DNA of 10,886 nt from an uncultured Prevotella sp. (GTDB lineage: Bacteria; Bacteroidota; Bacteroidia; Bacteroidales; Bacteroidaceae): contig URCI01000073.1 in the NCBI GenBank assembly GCA_900546345.1, forward strand, positions 1 to 10,886, in the 5' to 3' direction. The position numbers were made by a program, and so were the translations under genes. Positions 1-5,890 of this stretch are shown here, piece by piece. The stretch's first letter is position 1. Every line of letters begins with the position of its first letter. Below the pieces are notes generated by a model. That model was not told the DNA's origin, ran no database searches, and saw nothing but the letters and a program-made list of their open reading frames with translations.

Positions 1-130
1 AGAAAATTATGGACTGCCACATTAACGTATGGCATATAGAAAGTTTTATCATAAATGTCGCAATGTGATGCCCACGGAATGGCGGCTGCACCCACAACGT
101 TTTATCCGGTGGTCATGCGCCTTGCTCGCA

Positions 131-153
131 ATAGTTTGCCGCCGCGAAACTAT
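131..153. repeat. inverted repeat ATAGTTT/AAACTAT with GC-rich loop
   Basis: Seven-base perfect arms (131-137 and 147-153) flank a 9-base GC-rich loop. It could be a dispersed intergenic repeat unit or a hairpin in a transcript entering from the left edge. There is no T-tract, so it is not a typical terminator. Confidence 0.45.
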
Positions 154-215
154 CGTTTAGTCTCATCCCACAACATATTGTAGTTTGAGTATACATTATC
201 TATGGTTTGATAACA

Positions 216-233
216 AAATTAAACATTTAATTT
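216..233. repeat. 18-bp AT-rich palindrome
   Basis: AAATTAAA and TTTAATTT are perfect 8-base arms around a CA centre. The heptamer TTTGATA occurs at 206-212 and again at 231-237, bracketing it as a direct repeat. The AT richness makes chance occurrence quite possible. Confidence 0.4.
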
Positions 234-400
234 GATAGGAGCAAATACTTACTATACTTTTTCTTTAAGATGATACACTTTTGCTACAGAGTGCAAAAAG
301 AGATGTTCCCTTTTGGTTGAAATTTTCGCATTAGGGTAGCGCTTAGTTTTTTTTGCTAAATCCATTTGCAAAAGTATGTTCAGTCTTCCAGTGAACATGT

Positions 401-429
401 AGAACCTAGGAAATAAGCTTATTGGTTCT
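401..429. repeat. nested inverted repeat AGAACC/GGTTCT around AATAAGCTTATT
   Basis: Outer arms AGAACC (401-406) and GGTTCT (424-429) enclose a perfect 12-bp palindrome AATAAGCTTATT (412-423), with a 5-base unpaired TAGGA on one side. Immediately upstream is another perfect 7-bp inverted repeat, ATGTTCA/TGAACAT (376-398). The two lie about 150 bp upstream of the LysR start. They could be operators or RNA stem-loops; their function is unknown. Confidence 0.45.
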
Positions 430-541
430 AAAGTTATTATTTATCTTCGTATTCGCAGGAATAATCTGTGTTTTACCACAAAAAATTACTGTAGGAGACG
501 ATAATAACAGAGAAGTTTACCTCTATCACTGGAATAATGTT

Positions 542-549
542 TACCTTTG
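542..549 (+). promoter_or_regulatory. Bacteroidetes-type -7 promoter element of the LysR gene
   Basis: TACCTTTG matches the Bacteroidetes primary sigma-factor -7 consensus TAnnTTTG and lies 25 bases before the ATG at 575, implying a short leader. A clean TTTG -33 element at the usual spacing is not evident. The nearest candidate, TTTA at 516-519, sits slightly too far upstream. The sequence GTTTACC occurs twice here (515-521 and 540-546). Confidence 0.6.
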
Positions 550-574
550 CCACAGAAACCAAACCCGTTGAGAC

Positions 575-1468
575 ATGATAGATATACGTCTAAAAGTATT
601 CCTAAGCGCGGCGATGAACCTTAGCTTCACTAAGGCCTCACAGGAGCTCTTCATCAGTCAGCCCGCCATCAGTAAGCATATCCAGGAGCTGGAGCGAGAG
701 TATAACTGCCGGCTCTTCGACCGACTGGGTAACCGCATACAGCTCACCCATGCCGGTCAGCTACTCCTTGGTCACGCAAGAAAAATACAGCAGGACTATC
801 AGCAGATGGACTACGACATGAACTCCCTACAAGAGAAGGTAGCCGGCGAACTGCGCGTTGGGGCCAGCACCACGATATCGCAGTATGTCTTGCCGGGCAT
901 CATCGCCGACTTCCACAAGCGTTTTCCCGATATTCGCATCACAATGCTCAGCGGCAACAGTCGGGAGGTGGAGACTGCCCTACGCGAGGGGCGCATCGAC
1001 TTAGGCATGGTTGAGGGTATCGTCAGACGGCCTGAGCTGAAATATCATCCGTTTATGGACGACGAGCTTGTGCCCATTGTCAGGACTGGCGGACGTTTGG
1101 CTAAGTACGACACCATCACACAGGAGCGACTTAGGACAGTACCGCTCGTACTGCGCGAGTTCGGTTCGGGCACCCTAGATGTGTTACAGAAAGCACTTGA
1201 GACAAAGCACATTGCACTCACCGATCTGAATATAGAAATGAACCTTGGTACTACCGAGGGCATCAAGCACTACGTGGAGCATACCGATGCGATGGGCATT
1301 GTCAGCATACAGGCGGTGCGCGACCAGATATATGCCAACATTTTCAAGATTGTGGACATTGAACATCTGAAATTTGAACGCCAGTTCTGCTTCGTTGAGA
1401 AACAGGGAGCCTCACCAAAGTTGCAGTCAAAATTCAAGCACTTCATAACTTCAAGTTATAAGTCATAG
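575..1468 (+). CDS. LysR-type transcriptional regulator
   Basis: This encodes a 297-residue protein, the usual LysR length. Residues 17-40 form the winged helix-turn-helix recognition block (SFTKASQELFISQPAISKHI). A linker helix follows at about 60-90, then the two-lobed effector-binding domain from about 92 to 290, where GASTT near residue 97 is the typical start of the ligand pocket. The ATG at 575 fits because the reading begins directly with the family N-terminus (MIDIRLKVFLSAA) and follows a -7 element. The next gene, on the same strand after a 73-bp gap, is a YeiH-type transporter. In E. coli a LysR regulator (YeiE) sits next to yeiH, so control of the neighbour is likely, though the effector cannot be read from sequence. 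Paired T-N11-A dyads at the end of the gene and just beyond support this. The LysR family call is certain; the YeiE/CysB-like subgroup is inference. Confidence 0.95.
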   Translation: MIDIRLKVFLSAAMNLSFTKASQELFISQPAISKHIQELEREYNCRLFDRLGNRIQLTHAGQLLLGHARKIQQDYQQMDYDMNSLQEKVAGELRVGASTTISQYVLPGIIADFHKRFPDIRITMLSGNSREVETALREGRIDLGMVEGIVRRPELKYHPFMDDELVPIVRTGGRLAKYDTITQERLRTVPLVLREFGSGTLDVLQKALETKHIALTDLNIEMNLGTTEGIKHYVEHTDAMGIVSIQAVRDQIYANIFKIVDIEHLKFERQFCFVEKQGASPKLQSKFKHFITSSYKS

Positions 1469-1481
1469 TTATTCTGTATAA
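1445..1481 (+). promoter_or_regulatory. paired LysR-type operator boxes upstream of yeiH
   Basis: Two dyads of the LysR T-N11-A type are present. The first, ATAACTT-C-AAGTTAT (1445-1459), is a perfect 15-bp dyad lying inside the last codons of the regulator. The second, TTAT-N5-ATAA (1469-1481), lies in the gap. Their centres (1452 and 1475) are 23 bp apart, about two helical turns. Taking a start site near 1515 from the -7 element, they sit at roughly -64 and -41. This matches the classical arrangement of a high-affinity dyadic recognition site and an activation site next to the polymerase. Binding by the adjacent regulator is inference. Confidence 0.5.
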
Positions 1482-1510
1482 TTGTCAGCGGCTTTTTCTT
1501 CTTACCTTTG
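1481..1510 (+). promoter_or_regulatory. promoter of the yeiH-like gene
   Basis: TACCTTTG at 1503-1510 is a perfect TAnnTTTG -7 element. ATTG at 1481-1484 is a -33-like element 18 bp upstream and overlaps the second LysR-type box. The start codon at 1542 lies about 31 bases downstream. A separate promoter suggests the transporter can be transcribed independently of the regulator. Confidence 0.6.
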
Positions 1511-1541
1511 CAGGCGGAAAATTCATAAAGTAAGAAGAAAA

Positions 1542-2576
1542 ATGAGATTATCAGAACAACGTAGCAGTATGCTTCACGGCGTGCTGCTGATGGCACTCTT
1601 CTCGTGTGCCGCTTTCTATGTTGGCGACATGAACTGGGTCAAGGCTCTGTCGCTGAGTCCAATGGTCGTGGGTATTGTCTTGGGCATGATCTATGCCAAC
1701 AGTCTGCGAAACAACCTGCCTGACACGTGGGTACCGGGTATCAGCTTTTGTAGTAAGCGTATACTGCGATTAGGTATCATCCTCTACGGTTTCAAGCTTA
1801 GCTTTCAGGATGTCATGCAGGTGGGAATCCCTGCCATCGTCATTGATGCCATCGTCGTTGGGGTGACCATCGGCCTCGGTATCATCATCGGCAAACTGCT
1901 GAAGATGGACCGTAGCATCGCCCTGCTCACATCGTGTGGCAGTGCCATCTGTGGTGCTGCAGCGGTGATGGGTGTCGACGGCGCCATACGTCCGAAACCG
2001 TATAAGACCGCTGTTGCTGTGGCCACTGTTGTCATCTTCGGAACGCTCTCGATGTTTCTCTATCCTATATTGTACCGTTGCGGCATCTTCAATCTCTCAC
2101 CCGATGAGATGGGCATCTTCACCGGCAGCACCATTCATGAGGTAGCCCACGTGGTGGGTGCTGGCAATGCAATGGGTGCGGCGGTGAGCAACACGGCCAT
2201 CATCGTGAAGATGATCCGCGTTATGATGCTCGTGCCCGTTCTGCTTGTCGTGGCCTTCTTCGTGGCTCGTGGCGTGCGCAGCCGTGGTGGTGGCGCGCAG
2301 AAGAGCACTATCACCATACCATGGTTTGCGCTGCTGTTTCTTGTTGTCATAGGGTTCAACTCGCTCTCCCTGCTACCCTCCAATGCTGTGTCGCTCATCA
2401 ACACCTTCGACACTTTCCTGCTCACCATGGCCATGACGGCTCTCGGTGCTGAAACGAGTATTGACAAGTTTAAGAAAGCCGGATTCAAACCGTTTGTTTT
2501 AGCCGCAGTCCTCTATGGTTGGCTGATTGTCGGCGGTTATCTCATGGCCAAATATCTTTCTCCTATATTGCAATAA
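1542..2576 (+). CDS. yeiH: YeiH/UPF0324 family membrane protein (putative sulfate exporter family)
   Basis: This encodes a polytopic inner-membrane protein of 344 residues, matching the roughly 350 of E. coli YeiH. The reading frame opens at 1482, but that ATG lies upstream of the -7 element at 1503-1510, so the ATG at 1542 (MRLSEQRSS) is chosen. Family landmarks are the SxxxCGSAICGAAAVMG segment (131-144), the GIFTGSTIHEVAHVVGAG block (191-208) with two histidines and a glutamate in or near the membrane, and the C-terminal LGAETSIDKF (301-310). About nine hydrophobic segments are visible. The family is annotated as a putative sulfate exporter from its context with sulfur-metabolism regulators, but the substrate is not proven. 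The gene follows its probable LysR regulator and ends convergently with the small gene at 2634, with only a weak AT-rich hairpin (2601-2614) between them. Confidence 0.92.
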   Translation: MRLSEQRSSMLHGVLLMALFSCAAFYVGDMNWVKALSLSPMVVGIVLGMIYANSLRNNLPDTWVPGISFCSKRILRLGIILYGFKLSFQDVMQVGIPAIVIDAIVVGVTIGLGIIIGKLLKMDRSIALLTSCGSAICGAAAVMGVDGAIRPKPYKTAVAVATVVIFGTLSMFLYPILYRCGIFNLSPDEMGIFTGSTIHEVAHVVGAGNAMGAAVSNTAIIVKMIRVMMLVPVLLVVAFFVARGVRSRGGGAQKSTITIPWFALLFLVVIGFNSLSLLPSNAVSLINTFDTFLLTMAMTALGAETSIDKFKKAGFKPFVLAAVLYGWLIVGGYLMAKYLSPILQ

Positions 2577-2633
2577 GGTGCTATCGTCTTCAGTTCATAA
2601 AAGTATTCATACTTAATTGATGAGAAGTTGTTC

Positions 2634-2948
2634 TTATCGGTAGTGGTACCGATGCCGATGCTTCAGGTAGTTCAAATCGCTTTGATGGTTGTAGGCCTCT
2701 TTTTCGAAACGGATGTTGAAGTAGGCCTTGATGCCATTGCGAAATTTGACAAGGAGGAAGAGCCACTCGACGACATACCAAAGATAGAATCCGACAAAGA
2801 ACAGTTCCCGTTGTTGGGCGGTATGAATGCGCTCATGGTTAAGCTCCACGGCACTGAGCTCCTGTATGGTGAAGATAATACCGAAGAGGTTGATGGCATA
2901 GAAACCACCTTTGACGGGAAAGCGCCTGATATGTACGATCTTTGTCAT
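2634..2948 (-). CDS. small conserved membrane protein with HExxH metallopeptidase-like motif
   Basis: This encodes 104 residues from the ATG at 2948; an in-frame TTG two codons earlier is less likely. The N-terminus (MTKIVHIRRFPVKGGFYAINLFG) is soluble. HERIH at residues 38-42 matches the zinc-binding HExxH pattern. A hydrophobic segment follows at about 49-67 (ELFFVGFYLWYVVEWLFLLV), then an acidic FEKEAY at 81-86 whose glutamate could be the third zinc ligand, as in gluzincins. The C-terminus is rich in His, Tyr and Arg. I recognise it as a short Bacteroidetes protein usually annotated hypothetical, with no named function. It could be a minimal membrane peptidase or a non-catalytic metal-binding protein. 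It lies 18 bp beyond the hydrolase scrap and may be transcribed with the genes upstream on the same strand. Confidence 0.75.
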   Translation of the reverse strand: MTKIVHIRRFPVKGGFYAINLFGIIFTIQELSAVELNHERIHTAQQRELFFVGFYLWYVVEWLFLLVKFRNGIKAYFNIRFEKEAYNHQSDLNYLKHRHRYHYR

Positions 2949-2966
2949 AGGCAATAATGGTATAAC

Positions 2967-3098
2967 TCAACCTGTGATTCCCATGTCCTTAAGATAGTTG
3001 ACGATATAGTCGGTTACCTCTAAATGCTTTTCCCGAATTGGAAAGAAATGACCGAAGCCATGAAGCACATGCAGGGTGGCGTGGGGTTTGCCGTGCCA
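2967..3098 (-). pseudogene. C-terminal remnant of a probable alpha/beta hydrolase gene
   Basis: Immediately after the TGA stop of the flavin-protein gene, the same frame stays open for 43 codons and ends in TGA at 2967-2969. The peptide contains ATLHVLHGFGHFF, then REKHLEVTDYIVNYLKDMGITG. This resembles the end of an alpha/beta hydrolase: a strand leading to the GFGH catalytic-histidine loop, then the final helix. The lid, nucleophile elbow and N-terminus are absent and no start codon is present. It is best read as the tail of a hydrolase gene left after a deletion that joined it to the upstream gene. The intact hydrolase at 3682-4491 ends differently, so it is not a simple duplication of that gene. 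The family call rests on this short motif. Confidence 0.5.
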
Positions 3099-3572
3099 TC
3101 AGAACTTTATCTCTTTTGTAGGAGCAGAGAAGGAACAGAACTGAGCGACTCCGTCCGTGACATAAAGAACAGCTGTATTGTCGTCGTCGGCAGAGTACAT
3201 TCCCTTCAGTTCCGGATTCTTGTCAAGCACATAAGCCTTTGCCTCCCTGCTGTCGTCGTTGACGAGCTTGCCACTGATGCGAATCCACTCAGTACCGGAC
3301 GGCTTCACGGCAGTAATCTCGAATTTCGGGTTGGCCATCATCTGCTTGAATACCTTTTTCTTCTTTCCGGTCTGAATGTAGAGTTTTCCGTTAAGCACCT
3401 CTGCCACCCCGAATGGACGAACACGAGGTTGGTCGCCCTCCACTGTTGCAATGTAGAATACACCGCACTCGTGTAGATAGTCATGAACTTCCTGCACGGC
3501 ACTTTTCGTCTGTGCGTTTACAACCATTGCTGTCATCAGCATAAAGAATAAAATCAGTTTTTTCATATTCAT
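3099..3572 (-). CDS. exported pyridoxamine 5'-phosphate oxidase-like flavin-binding protein
   Basis: This encodes 157 residues with an N-terminal signal peptide: MNMKKL, a hydrophobic core, and probable cleavage after NA-QT at residue 20. The rest matches the split-barrel PNPOx-like fold. VHDYLHECGVFYIATVEGDQPRVRPFGV (29-56) is the classic first hairpin and flavin-facing strand. LYIQTGKKKKVFKQMMANPKFEI (64-86) and WIRISGKLV (96-104) follow, and SFSAPTKEIKF ends the domain. Members bind FMN or a related flavin and reduce small molecules or act as stress proteins; the substrate is unknown. Most family members are cytosolic, so the signal peptide is notable. A second ATG two codons in is equally possible. 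It is probably transcribed with or after the alpha/beta hydrolase 109 bp upstream, and a pseudogene scrap is joined right after its stop. Confidence 0.85.
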   Translation of the reverse strand: MNMKKLILFFMLMTAMVVNAQTKSAVQEVHDYLHECGVFYIATVEGDQPRVRPFGVAEVLNGKLYIQTGKKKKVFKQMMANPKFEITAVKPSGTEWIRISGKLVNDDSREAKAYVLDKNPELKGMYSADDDNTAVLYVTDGVAQFCSFSAPTKEIKF

Positions 3573-3596
3573 AAATTTTTAGCAAAGCAAACCGCA

Positions 3597-3620
3597 TCAT
3601 CCATATGTTGATATGGAGGA
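3597..3620 (-). other. leader hairpin upstream of the flavin-protein gene
   Basis: TCCATAT-GTTG-ATATGGA forms a perfect 7-bp stem with a 4-base loop (3600-3617), extended by two more pairs past one mismatch. It lies 25 bases upstream of the start at 3572. No T-run follows on the - strand, so it is more likely an mRNA structure or operator than a terminator. Confidence 0.4.
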
Positions 3621-3681
3621 TAGTTCTCAATGCGTTTATACTCCCGGTCATGGCCGTCAGTCCATCGTATTCTATAATTTT

Positions 3682-4491
3682 TCACTTGTCCTTAGTGATA
3701 TACTGCATCATTAGTATTCTTCCTGGCCATCCGGCACCACCATGGTCGAAGCCGCTGAGCTCATGGATCGGTATCTCATGGTTGCCGATACCTTCAAGCA
3801 CGGATTTCAAATAGAGGTTCTCCTCATAGCGTCCCATCTGTTCCAATTTCCGGTCGCCAGTTATCAGCACAAGTCTAGTACTGAGTTTGCGAACATTGTT
3901 GAGAGGGGCATACTTGTCAACTATCGGTGAGGTGAAAGAGATACCTCTCTCGCGACGAATAGTATAATGTGTGGCTGTCTGGCCGCCTATCGGGAAATAT
4001 CCCTTGATACTGTCAGCATCAACACCAAACTTTCCCAGATAGTCTTTATCGAGACAGAGCATCAGTGTAAGGTAACCACCTGCCGAATGACCACTGATAT
4101 ACACCTTGCTCGGATCGCCTCCGTACTCTTTAATGTGCTTCACTACCCAAGCAACGGCTTCCGCAGCGTCCTCTGTATATTGTGGATTGTGAGCTCGCGG
4201 GTAGAGTCTGTAGTTAGGCGCGACAACCGCAACGCCCTGATTCTTCAGATCGCCAGGTATGTCCTTGTGTCCTTCTGTCAGTCCACCGCCATGAAACCAT
4301 ACTATGGTTTTGAATGGGCGATTTGCATCAGTAGGATAGTAGATATCCAACTTACACCGCTCCTGTCTGTATGAAGAAGTATCATTGGGACTTACATATG
4401 AAATATCGTCAATCTCTTTATACTTTGTTTGCGCAGATACACAGTTCAATGTAAACAAAGCAAACATTACGGCTATTACGACTTGTTTCAT
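3682..4491 (-). CDS. exported alpha/beta hydrolase, BD-FAE/esterase-lipase type
   Basis: This encodes 269 residues. A signal peptide (residues 1-20, VSA-QT cleavage) sends it to the periplasm or surface; Cys17 is not in a good lipobox. The hydrolase core is complete. HGGG at 67-70 is the oxyanion hole, GHSAGG at 134-139 holds nucleophile Ser136, TGDRK at 211-215 supplies the acid Asp213, and FDHGG at 248-252 supplies His250. The sequence YPRAHNPQYTEDAAEAVAWV is typical of the acetyl- or feruloyl-esterase-like BD-FAE group of short-chain carboxylesterases, often acting on acylated plant polysaccharides, but the substrate cannot be read here. No carbohydrate genes lie beside it. Upstream is a 110-bp AT-rich gap without a clear TAnnTTTG element. 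Confidence 0.9.
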   Translation of the reverse strand: MKQVVIAVMFALFTLNCVSAQTKYKEIDDISYVSPNDTSSYRQERCKLDIYYPTDANRPFKTIVWFHGGGLTEGHKDIPGDLKNQGVAVVAPNYRLYPRAHNPQYTEDAAEAVAWVVKHIKEYGGDPSKVYISGHSAGGYLTLMLCLDKDYLGKFGVDADSIKGYFPIGGQTATHYTIRRERGISFTSPIVDKYAPLNNVRKLSTRLVLITGDRKLEQMGRYEENLYLKSVLEGIGNHEIPIHELSGFDHGGAGWPGRILMMQYITKDK

Positions 4492-4601
4492 AATATGCTT
4501 GGTTTATATACTTTATATATAACAATCAGATGGAAACTACGGGACTGAGGGCTTTAACTTCAATGCTAATTGCTGTGCCATAAAATATAACAGCTGCATG
4601 A

Positions 4602-5249
4602 TTATTTACTTTTCGGATAACCAATCTGACTGTTGAGTACGAGGTCGTAGTTGTCGTCAAGACCCAATTCTTTCTTCAGTGTCTCACTGTCCATTGTCAT
4701 ACGGGGCACAGTGTTTAAACCAAGCGCACTGCAAGCGAGGCAGATGTTTTCCGACACATACCCCGCATCGACAACACCCATGCGGACCTTAGCATCATAG
4801 GAACTCTGCTGCGGGAACTTGTTGTGATTGCTGACCAGCAACAGAGAGACCGGTGCACTGGCTGCAAAACTCTGGCGTCCGGCAACGGCGGTGCGCAAGT
4901 CCTTGCTGCTGACTTTTTGCAGACTGTTGTCCTTCGGCTGATAGAGATAAGTGCCGTCCTGACGAACAACGTACACCAGTATGTCCTGTGCATTGATGGC
5001 AGAAGGAGCAGTAATCTTGCCCTCTCCGGGACGGTTGATGCCGCAAGCTGCCCAAAGTACGGTTGACAGTACATTGTCGGGAATCGCCTTGTCAGTGTAT
5101 TCACGTGTCGAGTGACGGTTCTGCAAGGCCTGTATCAGCGTCACCTGATTGTCCATGAGTGGATCCGGCAACTGGACATTGTCCTGTGCCTTGCATGATG
5201 TGGCTGCCATGAGAAGAGCCGCACATGCGATTGTTAGAATGTTCTTCAT
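4602..5249 (-). CDS. nitroreductase-family lipoprotein
   Basis: This encodes 215 residues. Residues 1-19 are a lipoprotein signal (core LTIACAALLMAA, lipobox ATSC, Cys19), placing the enzyme in the envelope. The mature part is a nitroreductase domain: RHSTREY (45-51) carries the FMN-phosphate-contacting Arg/Ser, APSAINAQ (81-88) is the second flavin motif, and GVVDAGYVSENICLACSALGLNTVP (158-182) is the conserved dimer helix with its following glycine loop. The family uses FMN and NAD(P)H to reduce nitro compounds, quinones and enals. In a periplasmic form the electron donor is unclear. A strong SD (5256-5262) and a TACCTTTG element (5299-5306) mark the start. HxlR regulators often control nitroreductases, and one is the next gene upstream. 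Confidence 0.88.
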   Translation of the reverse strand: MKNILTIACAALLMAATSCKAQDNVQLPDPLMDNQVTLIQALQNRHSTREYTDKAIPDNVLSTVLWAACGINRPGEGKITAPSAINAQDILVYVVRQDGTYLYQPKDNSLQKVSSKDLRTAVAGRQSFAASAPVSLLLVSNHNKFPQQSSYDAKVRMGVVDAGYVSENICLACSALGLNTVPRMTMDSETLKKELGLDDNYDLVLNSQIGYPKSK

Positions 5250-5255
5250 ATTAAA

Positions 5256-5262
5256 CCTCCTT
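5256..5262 (-). promoter_or_regulatory. canonical Shine-Dalgarno of the nitroreductase gene
   Basis: AAGGAGG on the - strand lies 6 bases before the ATG at 5249, a textbook ribosome binding site. Bacteroidetes genes generally lack such sites, and most of the other genes here lack one; YolD has a short GGAG. Confidence 0.75.
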
Positions 5263-5298
5263 GAATGCCATAAGCTGATGAATTGTTTATTTCAGCCT

Positions 5299-5306
5299 CA
5301 AAGGTA
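5299..5306 (-). promoter_or_regulatory. -7 promoter element of the nitroreductase gene
   Basis: The - strand reads TACCTTTG, a full TAnnTTTG match, about 50 bases before the start codon. A TTTG at 5331-5334 is at somewhat long spacing (24 bp) for the -33 box. The motif GTAACTATTGC at 5342-5352 lies just upstream. The remaining gap up to 5497 shows only short open stretches (for example 33 codons from GTG 5374 on the + strand) that I cannot support as genes. Confidence 0.5.
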
Positions 5307-5341
5307 CAACTTTATATCGACAATAATGAACAAAGTATTGA

Positions 5342-5352
5342 GTAACTATTGC
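5342..5352. promoter_or_regulatory. candidate HxlR operator motif (copy 1)
   Basis: GTAACTATTGC, read on the + strand, recurs exactly at 6504-6514 upstream of the cupin gene. Here it overlaps the dyad CTAT-TGC-ATAG (5346-5356). Both copies lie upstream of - strand genes flanking the HxlR gene. Binding by HxlR is inferred from location and repetition only. Confidence 0.4.
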
Positions 5353-5497
5353 ATAGAAGTAATCTTGTTGTAAGTGACGTTGCGCTCGTCCCACTTGTCT
5401 TTTGGCGTTACCTATCTGGATCTTTTGTGTGAGGATGCGCAGGCGGTTGCCAAATATACGAACATTTTAGGATAATAACCGTTTTTGGGTCCAGAAT

Positions 5498-5872
5498 CTA
5501 CAATGCATATTTCTCTCGGTGCCTCATGATGGCATCCATGTTGTCCAACGACCAGTCCACCAACTGATTGAGCAGTGGGATGAGCGTCTTTCCGCGCTTC
5601 GTCAGCTTGTATTCCACACGCGGCGGAACCTCGGGATAGATGGTCCGGGACAGAAGATCATCAGCCTCCAGTTTACGTAACGTTGAAGTGAGCATCTTCT
5701 GTGAAACATCGGGTATAGCCTTGCAAAGGTCGCTGAAGCGCATGGCTTCTGCCTTTTCGTGTAAGGCAAGCAGCACAAGCAATGACCAACGGTCACCGAT
5801 ACGGGAAAGTACATTTCTTACCGGACATTGGGGAAATAACGGGTCGACTACCTGATTTCTGATCATCTTCAT
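5498..5872 (-). CDS. HxlR-family winged-helix transcriptional regulator
   Basis: This encodes 124 residues and is a single HxlR domain. CPVRNVLSRIGDRWSLLVLLAL (16-37) is the signature N-terminal block with conserved Cys16. MRFSDLCKAIPDVSQKMLTSTLRKLEADDLL (44-74) is the winged-helix recognition region. PPRVEYKLTKRGKTL (83-97) is the wing. Cys16 occupies the position of the redox-sensing cysteine of YodB/HypR-type members, which respond to quinones, diamide or hypochlorite and control nitroreductases and oxidoreductases. Cys50 is a second cysteine. Two ATGs (5872 and 5866) precede the domain and either could be used. It sits between the cupin (78 bp upstream) and the nitroreductase (248 bp downstream) on one strand. 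A role as a thiol-stress switch for these neighbours is inference. Confidence 0.93.
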   Translation of the reverse strand: MKMIRNQVVDPLFPQCPVRNVLSRIGDRWSLLVLLALHEKAEAMRFSDLCKAIPDVSQKMLTSTLRKLEADDLLSRTIYPEVPPRVEYKLTKRGKTLIPLLNQLVDWSLDNMDAIMRHREKYAL

Positions 5873-5890
5873 TTCTTATAAACGTACAAA

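Larger units (their letters stand above)
1..574. other. AT-rich intergenic region with several inverted repeats, no supported gene
   Basis: No convincing protein gene lies here. The first 180 bases are mixed in composition and the rest is AT-rich. It holds four clear inverted repeats: ATAGTTT/AAACTAT (131-153), AAATTAAA-CA-TTTAATTT (216-233), ATGTTCA/TGAACAT (376-398) and a nested structure at 401-429. A weak hairpin TTTTGC/GCAAAA lies at 279-298, and a run of eight T at 347-354 has no strong stem before it. A 43-codon open stretch at 29-160 (+) ends in residues reminiscent of an AraC-type C-terminus, but it is too short to call. The last 35 bases form the promoter and leader of the LysR gene. 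Confidence 0.7.

Noticed and set aside
1..130. Cobalamin-type riboswitch on either strand
   Set aside because: Isolated GCCAC-like words occur, but the ordered conserved blocks of the aptamer are missing.
29..160. 43-codon + strand stretch with an AraC-like ending (MPTEWR)
   Set aside because: The resemblance to the last helix of AraC-type regulators covers only a few residues, the spacing to the preceding conserved phenylalanine is off, and the frame is stopped just upstream.
347..354. Run of eight T as a terminator
   Set aside because: No stable stem precedes it on the + strand.
1482..1541. 20-codon N-terminal extension of the yeiH-like protein
   Set aside because: It starts upstream of the predicted -7 element at 1503-1510 and adds a charged segment absent from the family; ATG 1542 fits better.
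2135..2488. 117-codon - strand open frame opposite the yeiH-like gene
   Set aside because: It is Ser/Thr/Ala-rich low-complexity translation antisense to conserved membrane segments, without a recognisable family.
2628..2957. 109-codon + strand open frame
   Set aside because: It is opposite the HExxH membrane protein, which has the recognised family pattern; the + frame is acidic with no known features.
5374..5475. 33-codon GTG-started + strand stretch and an overlapping 55-codon - strand open stretch
   Set aside because: Neither has a supported start, a recognisable motif or conserved neighbours; they are likely chance openings in the gap between HxlR and the nitroreductase gene.
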